Assembly (NCBI RefSeq): GCF_020567705.1
Contig: NZ_JAJDJU010000002.1
Coordinates: 124,001 to 188,000 of the forward strand
DNA: 64,000 nt
From: Acidocella sp. KAb 2-4
Lineage (GTDB): Bacteria; Pseudomonadota; Alphaproteobacteria; Acetobacterales; Acetobacteraceae
Reading direction: 5' to 3'
Under the pieces are notes generated by a model that ran no database searches, had not been told where the DNA came from, and worked only from the letters and a program-made list of their open reading frames with translations. This document shows, one piece after another, positions 60,341-64,000 of the stretch (its first letter is position 1; each line of letters opens with the position of its first letter). A program made the position numbers and the translations under genes.

Positions 60341-61585
60341 TTGTTTCTTTCACGCATTGAGCGCCCGGCGGCCCCGCCGCCTGGCCTAGCCCAGCTACGG
60401 GCCGATTTTGGCGCCACTTATGTCGCGCATGGCTTCATCGGCTGGCTGTTCGCGGCCACCGGCCCGGTGGCGATCATCCTCACCGTCGGCCTGCATGGCG
60501 GCTTGAACGAGGCTGAACTGTCTTCATGGATCTTCGGCGTGTTCTTCGTGAACGGGCTGATCACCACGCTGTTCTCCTGGATCTACAGCCGGCCGCTGGC
60601 GTTTTTCTGGACGATCCCCGGCACCGTGCTGGTCGGCCCGGCGCTGGGGCATCTCAGCTTTCCCGAGGTGATCGGCGCGTTTTACGCCACCGGCCTGCTC
60701 ACCATCCTGCTCGGCGCCACGGGCTGGGTGAAGCGGCTGATGCAGGCCATGCCGCTGCCGATCGTGATGGGCATGGTGGCGGGCGTGTTCCTGCGCTTCG
60801 GGCTGGACCTCGTGCATGCCGTGCGCAACGATATTCTGCTCGCCGGGCCGATGGTCGCGGCCTGGATCTTCCTCACCGCCTTCCGCCGGATCGGTGAGTA
60901 CATCCCGCCGATCATCGGCGCGCTGGTCACGGGCGGTGTTGCCGCCATGCTGCTGGGGCGGTTCGATCTGTCGGGGCTCTCCGGCTTCACCCTGGCGCAT
61001 CCGGTGTTCCAGCAGCCCGCGTGGTCCTGGCCCGCGATGGTGGAGCTTGTGATCCCGCTCGCCATCACCGTGCTGGTGGTGCAGAACGGCCAGGGTTTCG
61101 CCGTGCTCAAGGCCGCCGGGCATGAGGCGCCGGTGGATGCCGTGACCTTCGCCTGCGGCATCGGCGCGGTGGCGAGCGCGGCGGTGGGCGCGGTGAGCAC
61201 CTGCCTCGCCGGGCCGACCAATGCGATTCTCGTCTCCACCGGCGAGCCGCGCCGCCATTACACGGCGGGCATCACAACGGGGCTGCTCTCCATCGGCTTC
61301 GGCCTGCTGGCGCCGGGCTTCACCCGCTTCATGCTGGCGGCGCCGAAATCCTTCATCGCCACGCTGGCCGGATTGGCGATGCTGCGCGTGCTGCAAAACT
61401 CCTTCGTCGCCGCGTTCAAGACGCGCTTCACCCTGGGCGCGCTGGTCACCTTCCTGGTCACCGTCTCCGATATCAGCCTGTTCAATATCGGCGCGGCGTT
61501 TTGGGGGCTGATCGCGGGGGTGGTGGTGTCTTGGCTGCTGGAACAGCCGGATTTCCAGGCGCTGATCGCCGAGCAGCGCGGCTGA
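60341..61585 (+). CDS. benE: BenE family transporter (benzoate/proton symporter-like)
   Basis: Inner-membrane protein of 414 residues with about twelve hydrophobic segments. The family signature is visible in PLAFFWTIPGTVLVGPAL, MPLPIVMGMVAGVFLRFGLDLV and CLAGPTNAILVS. BenE imports benzoate with protons in Acinetobacter, but many homologues are uncharacterised. The start is a TTG at 60341, supported by AGGGGGAG at 60331-60338. No benzoate degradation genes are in the window; it follows an amine/GABA locus, so another carboxylate substrate is possible. Confidence 0.85.
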   Translation: MFLSRIERPAAPPPGLAQLRADFGATYVAHGFIGWLFAATGPVAIILTVGLHGGLNEAELSSWIFGVFFVNGLITTLFSWIYSRPLAFFWTIPGTVLVGPALGHLSFPEVIGAFYATGLLTILLGATGWVKRLMQAMPLPIVMGMVAGVFLRFGLDLVHAVRNDILLAGPMVAAWIFLTAFRRIGEYIPPIIGALVTGGVAAMLLGRFDLSGLSGFTLAHPVFQQPAWSWPAMVELVIPLAITVLVVQNGQGFAVLKAAGHEAPVDAVTFACGIGAVASAAVGAVSTCLAGPTNAILVSTGEPRRHYTAGITTGLLSIGFGLLAPGFTRFMLAAPKSFIATLAGLAMLRVLQNSFVAAFKTRFTLGALVTFLVTVSDISLFNIGAAFWGLIAGVVVSWLLEQPDFQALIAEQRG

Positions 61586-61599
61586 CGCCTAATGATAAG

Positions 61600-61627
61600 A
61601 GGCCGCCCCGCGATGGGCGGCCTTTTT
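61600..61627 (+). terminator. Rho-independent terminator after benE
   Basis: AGGCCGCCC (61600-61608) pairs with GGGCGGCCT (61615-61623), then four more T. It lies between the convergent benE and smc stops. Confidence 0.9.
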
Positions 61628-61628
61628 G

Positions 61629-64000
61629 CTATTCGGCGGCCATTTTCGGGCTGGGGTCCACCATCTCCACGGCGCGGTGGAAATCCACCGAGAGCAGGCG
61701 CGACACGCCGCGCTCCTGCATGGTCACGCCATAGAGCCGGTCCATGCGCGCCATGGTGAGGTGATGGTGGGTGACGACCAGGAAGCGCGTGCCGGTGTCG
61801 CGCACCATATCCTCCAGCAGCGAGCAGAAGCGGTCCACATTGGCGTCGTCCAGCGGTGCGTCCACCTCGTCCAGCACCGAGATCGGGGCCGGGTTGCATT
61901 TAAACACGGCGAAGATCAGCGACAGCGCGGTGAGCGCCTGCTCGCCGCCCGAGAGCAGCGACAGGGTGGAGAGCTTCTTGCCCGGCGGCTGGGCGTAGAT
62001 TTCCAGCCCGGCCTCCAGCGGGTCCTCCGACCCGACCAGCGCCAGATGCGCCTTGCCGCCGTTGAACATGCGGGCGAACAGCTCCTGAAAATGCTTATCC
62101 ACCTCGTTGAACACGGCGGAGAGGCGCTCGCGCCCCTCGCGGTTGAGGTGACCGATGGAGCCGCGCAGCTTGGCAATGGCGGAGGTGATCTCGGCGCGCT
62201 CTTTCTCGATGGTGGCGATCGCCTCCTCGGCCTCGCCCACCTCGATCTCGGCGCGCAGATTCACCGGCCCCATCTCCTCGCGCTCGCGCGCCAGGCGCTC
62301 CCAGCGCTTGCGGGCTTTGTCCTCGGTCTCCGGGCTGAGCTCCTCGGGCGGTTCCGGCAAGGTGGGGCTGGCGCCGAGGCGTTCCAGGATGCGCTCGGCC
62401 ACCGTGCCCCACGCATGGTTGGCGGCGGTGATGTTGCCTTCCTCGCGGGCGCGGGCTTCGCGCGCGGCGGAGAGCGCGGCCTCGGCGGCGCGGGCGGTGC
62501 GGCTGGCGGTTTCGGCGGCGGTCTGCGCGCTATGCAGGGCGGCGGCGTTGCGCTTGTGCTCGGCCTCGGCGGCGGTCAGGCTCTCACGCGCCTCGCGCTT
62601 GGCGCTGGCGGCGGCCTCGGGCGCGGCGGCCAGGGCGGCGATGCTGGTCTCTGCCTCCGCCAACCGGGCGGCGAGGTCGGTGAGCCGGTCCTTGGCGTCG
62701 CGCCCGCGCTCGGCCCAATCGGCCATCTCGCGCGTCAGCGATGTCAGGCGGAGCTGGCGCTGCGCCTCGGCGGCTTTCAGCGCCGCGAATTTGCCGCGCG
62801 CGGCGGCTTCTTCCTGCCGCGCCTGGGCCATGGCGGCGCGGGCCTTGTCCACGGCGGCGCGGGCGGCGGTTACGTCCGGCAGGCCGGCGGCGCTCTCCTG
62901 CGCGGCGCGCAGGGCGGCGGCGGCCTCGGCGGCCTCGGCGGCGGCCTGGTCGCGCTGGGTTTGGGCGGCGGCGGCGCGGCTGGCCCCGCGCTCATGCTCG
63001 GCGGTCAGGCGGATGGCCTCGTTGCGCGCCTTGTCGAAGCGGATCTCGGCCTGGCGGCGGGCCTCGCGCGCGGCGGCCTCGGCGGCGCGGCGGGCTTCGC
63101 GCAGTTTCGCTTCATTGGCGCGGGCCTCGCGCTCGGCGGCTTCGGCGGCCTGGCGCTGTTCGCGCGCGGCGGCGGCGGCGGCGCGCGTGGCGTCGCGCTC
63201 ACGCTCCAGCGCCGCCAGACGGTTGCGCTGCTTCAGCCGCACCGCGGCCTCCGAGGCCGCGCCTGCCCGCACCGTGTAGCCATCCCAGCGCCACACCGCG
63301 CCCTCGCGCGAGACCAGGATCTGTCCTGGCGTCAGGCTGGCCTGATGTGCCTCGCCATCCGCGTCCTGGGGCAGCAGCAGGATATGGCTGAGCGCGCGGG
63401 TGAGCTGCTCTGGCCCTTGCACCAGCCGGTCGAAGCTGGGTAGCGCGGTCTCCGGCGCGGGCAAATCGGGCAGCTTGCGCCAATGGCGCGGGGCGGCATT
63501 GTCGGCGGAGGCGGAAAGCTCCTCGCGCAGCGCGGCGCCGAGGGCGGCTTCCAGCCCCGGCGGCACGCTGATCTGGTCGAGGATCGGCGCGCTCTCGCGC
63601 CCGAATTTTTGCGCCAGCAGGGCGGCCAGGGCGTCGTATTCGGTGGCGATCTTGGTCGCCGCCGATTCGGCGCCGGCGGTCTGGGTGCGGGCGGCGGCCA
63701 GGGCGGCCTCGGCGGCGGCGCGGGCGGCGGCGGCTTCCTCCTCGGCCTGGGCGCGCGCGGCCTCGGCGGCGGTCACCGCCTCGCGGGCGGCGGCCAGCGC
63801 GGTTTCCGCCTCGGCGCGCTCGGCCTCGGCGGCCTGCACCCGCTCGGCCGGAATCAGTGTGGCGGCGAGTTTCTGATACTCCGTCTCGGTCTCGGCGGCG
63901 CGCAGGGCCTGGCGGCGGGCGCGCGACTCGGCTTCGCTCAGGGCGCGGCGGGCGGCCTCGGCCTCGGCGGCGATGCGCGCGGCGTCCTCGGTGGCGCGGT
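61629..64000 (-). CDS. smc: Chromosome segregation protein SMC, C-terminal part (cut by the window edge)
   Basis: The frame is open from the right edge to a TAG at 61629, about 790 residues of a protein usually about 1150 long; the N-terminal ATPase half with Walker A lies outside. From N to C: a long Ala/Glu/Arg-rich coiled coil; the hinge domain (AQKFGRESAPILDQISVPPG through REGAVWRWDGYTVRAG, about 63620-63250); a second coiled coil; and the C-terminal head with ABC signature LLSGGEQALTALSL and Walker B SVLDEVDAPLDDANVDRF. It condenses and segregates chromosomes with ScpAB. The coiled coil is very alanine-rich. Confidence 0.95.
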   Translation of the reverse strand, partial: RATEDAARIAAEAEAARRALSEAESRARRQALRAAETETEYQKLAATLIPAERVQAAEAERAEAETALAAAREAVTAAEAARAQAEEEAAAARAAAEAALAAARTQTAGAESAATKIATEYDALAALLAQKFGRESAPILDQISVPPGLEAALGAALREELSASADNAAPRHWRKLPDLPAPETALPSFDRLVQGPEQLTRALSHILLLPQDADGEAHQASLTPGQILVSREGAVWRWDGYTVRAGAASEAAVRLKQRNRLAALERERDATRAAAAAAREQRQAAEAAEREARANEAKLREARRAAEAAAREARRQAEIRFDKARNEAIRLTAEHERGASRAAAAQTQRDQAAAEAAEAAAALRAAQESAAGLPDVTAARAAVDKARAAMAQARQEEAAARGKFAALKAAEAQRQLRLTSLTREMADWAERGRDAKDRLTDLAARLAEAETSIAALAAAPEAAASAKREARESLTAAEAEHKRNAAALHSAQTAAETASRTARAAEAALSAAREARAREEGNITAANHAWGTVAERILERLGASPTLPEPPEELSPETEDKARKRWERLAREREEMGPVNLRAEIEVGEAEEAIATIEKERAEITSAIAKLRGSIGHLNREGRERLSAVFNEVDKHFQELFARMFNGGKAHLALVGSEDPLEAGLEIYAQPPGKKLSTLSLLSGGEQALTALSLIFAVFKCNPAPISVLDEVDAPLDDANVDRFCSLLEDMVRDTGTRFLVVTHHHLTMARMDRLYGVTMQERGVSRLLSVDFHRAVEMVDPSPKMAAE

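Noticed and set aside
61626-63443. Long plus-strand frame opposite smc
   Set aside because: Gly/Ala/Leu/Arg-rich shadow of the smc coiled coil; the minus strand shows a full hinge and ABC head.
63000-64000. Periodic gcg/gcc-rich DNA as a satellite repeat
   Set aside because: The periodicity is codon-level, from Ala/Glu/Arg heptads of the SMC coiled coil.

Overview
The window reads as a chromosomal segment of a high-GC alphaproteobacterium, most likely in the Acetobacteraceae (Acidocella/Acidiphilium-like). Direct support: CobS/CobT of aerobic cobalamin synthesis, an ATP12-type F1 assembly chaperone, an NDUFA12-type complex I accessory subunit, a short prolyl-tRNA synthetase without the editing insertion, and the block tRNA-Leu, tig, clpP, clpX, lon, hup, tRNA-Val, tRNA-Asp, nuoA-N. 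The family-level placement is inference from gene order and protein style. I saw no integrase, transposase, CRISPR array, prophage or rRNA operon.

Layout. 0-12 kb: a TTG-started MBOAT acyltransferase with a coupled SGNH-like partner; then, on the minus strand, a J-domain protein, cobS and cobT; bolA; a bifunctional mannose-1-phosphate guanylyltransferase; a creatininase-family amidohydrolase; and an asmA to atp12 pair. 12-19 kb: tRNA-Leu(UAG), tig, clpP, clpX, lon, hup, tRNA-Val(UAC), tRNA-Asp(GUC), i.e. protein folding and quality control plus a nucleoid protein. 19-33 kb: a complete 14-gene nuo operon (complex I) with separate nuoC and nuoD and many 4-bp start/stop overlaps. It runs straight into birA, coaX and rnj. 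36.3-41 kb: an AT-rich leader with an acyltransferase-3 gene sits between rnj and proS, followed by lolC and lolD. 41-48 kb, minus strand: an NrdJ-derived TSCPD protein, ridA, a CapD-type nucleotide-sugar dehydratase, a DegT aminotransferase, prolyl aminopeptidase and an orphan TAXI binding protein. 48-49.7 kb: NDUFA12, mlaD, DUF2155. 49.7-53.4 kb: three tandem OmpA-like genes with almost identical 3' halves and terminators but very different barrel regions. 53.4-60.2 kb: a glutamate/GABA locus (glutamate dehydrogenase, 4-aminobutyrate aminotransferase, divergent MocR regulator, gamma-glutamyl-GABA hydrolase, aldehyde dehydrogenase). 60.3-64 kb: a BenE-type transporter and the C-terminal two thirds of smc, cut by the window edge.

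Most of the window is ordinary core genome. The most unusual parts are the mosaic OmpA array, the catalytically stripped NrdJ-like protein, the acyltransferase wedged into a housekeeping run, and hairpins with T-tracts placed close upstream of clpP and of the acyltransferase. I did not find convincing evidence of a wholly new multi-gene system; the OmpA array is the best candidate for undescribed biology.
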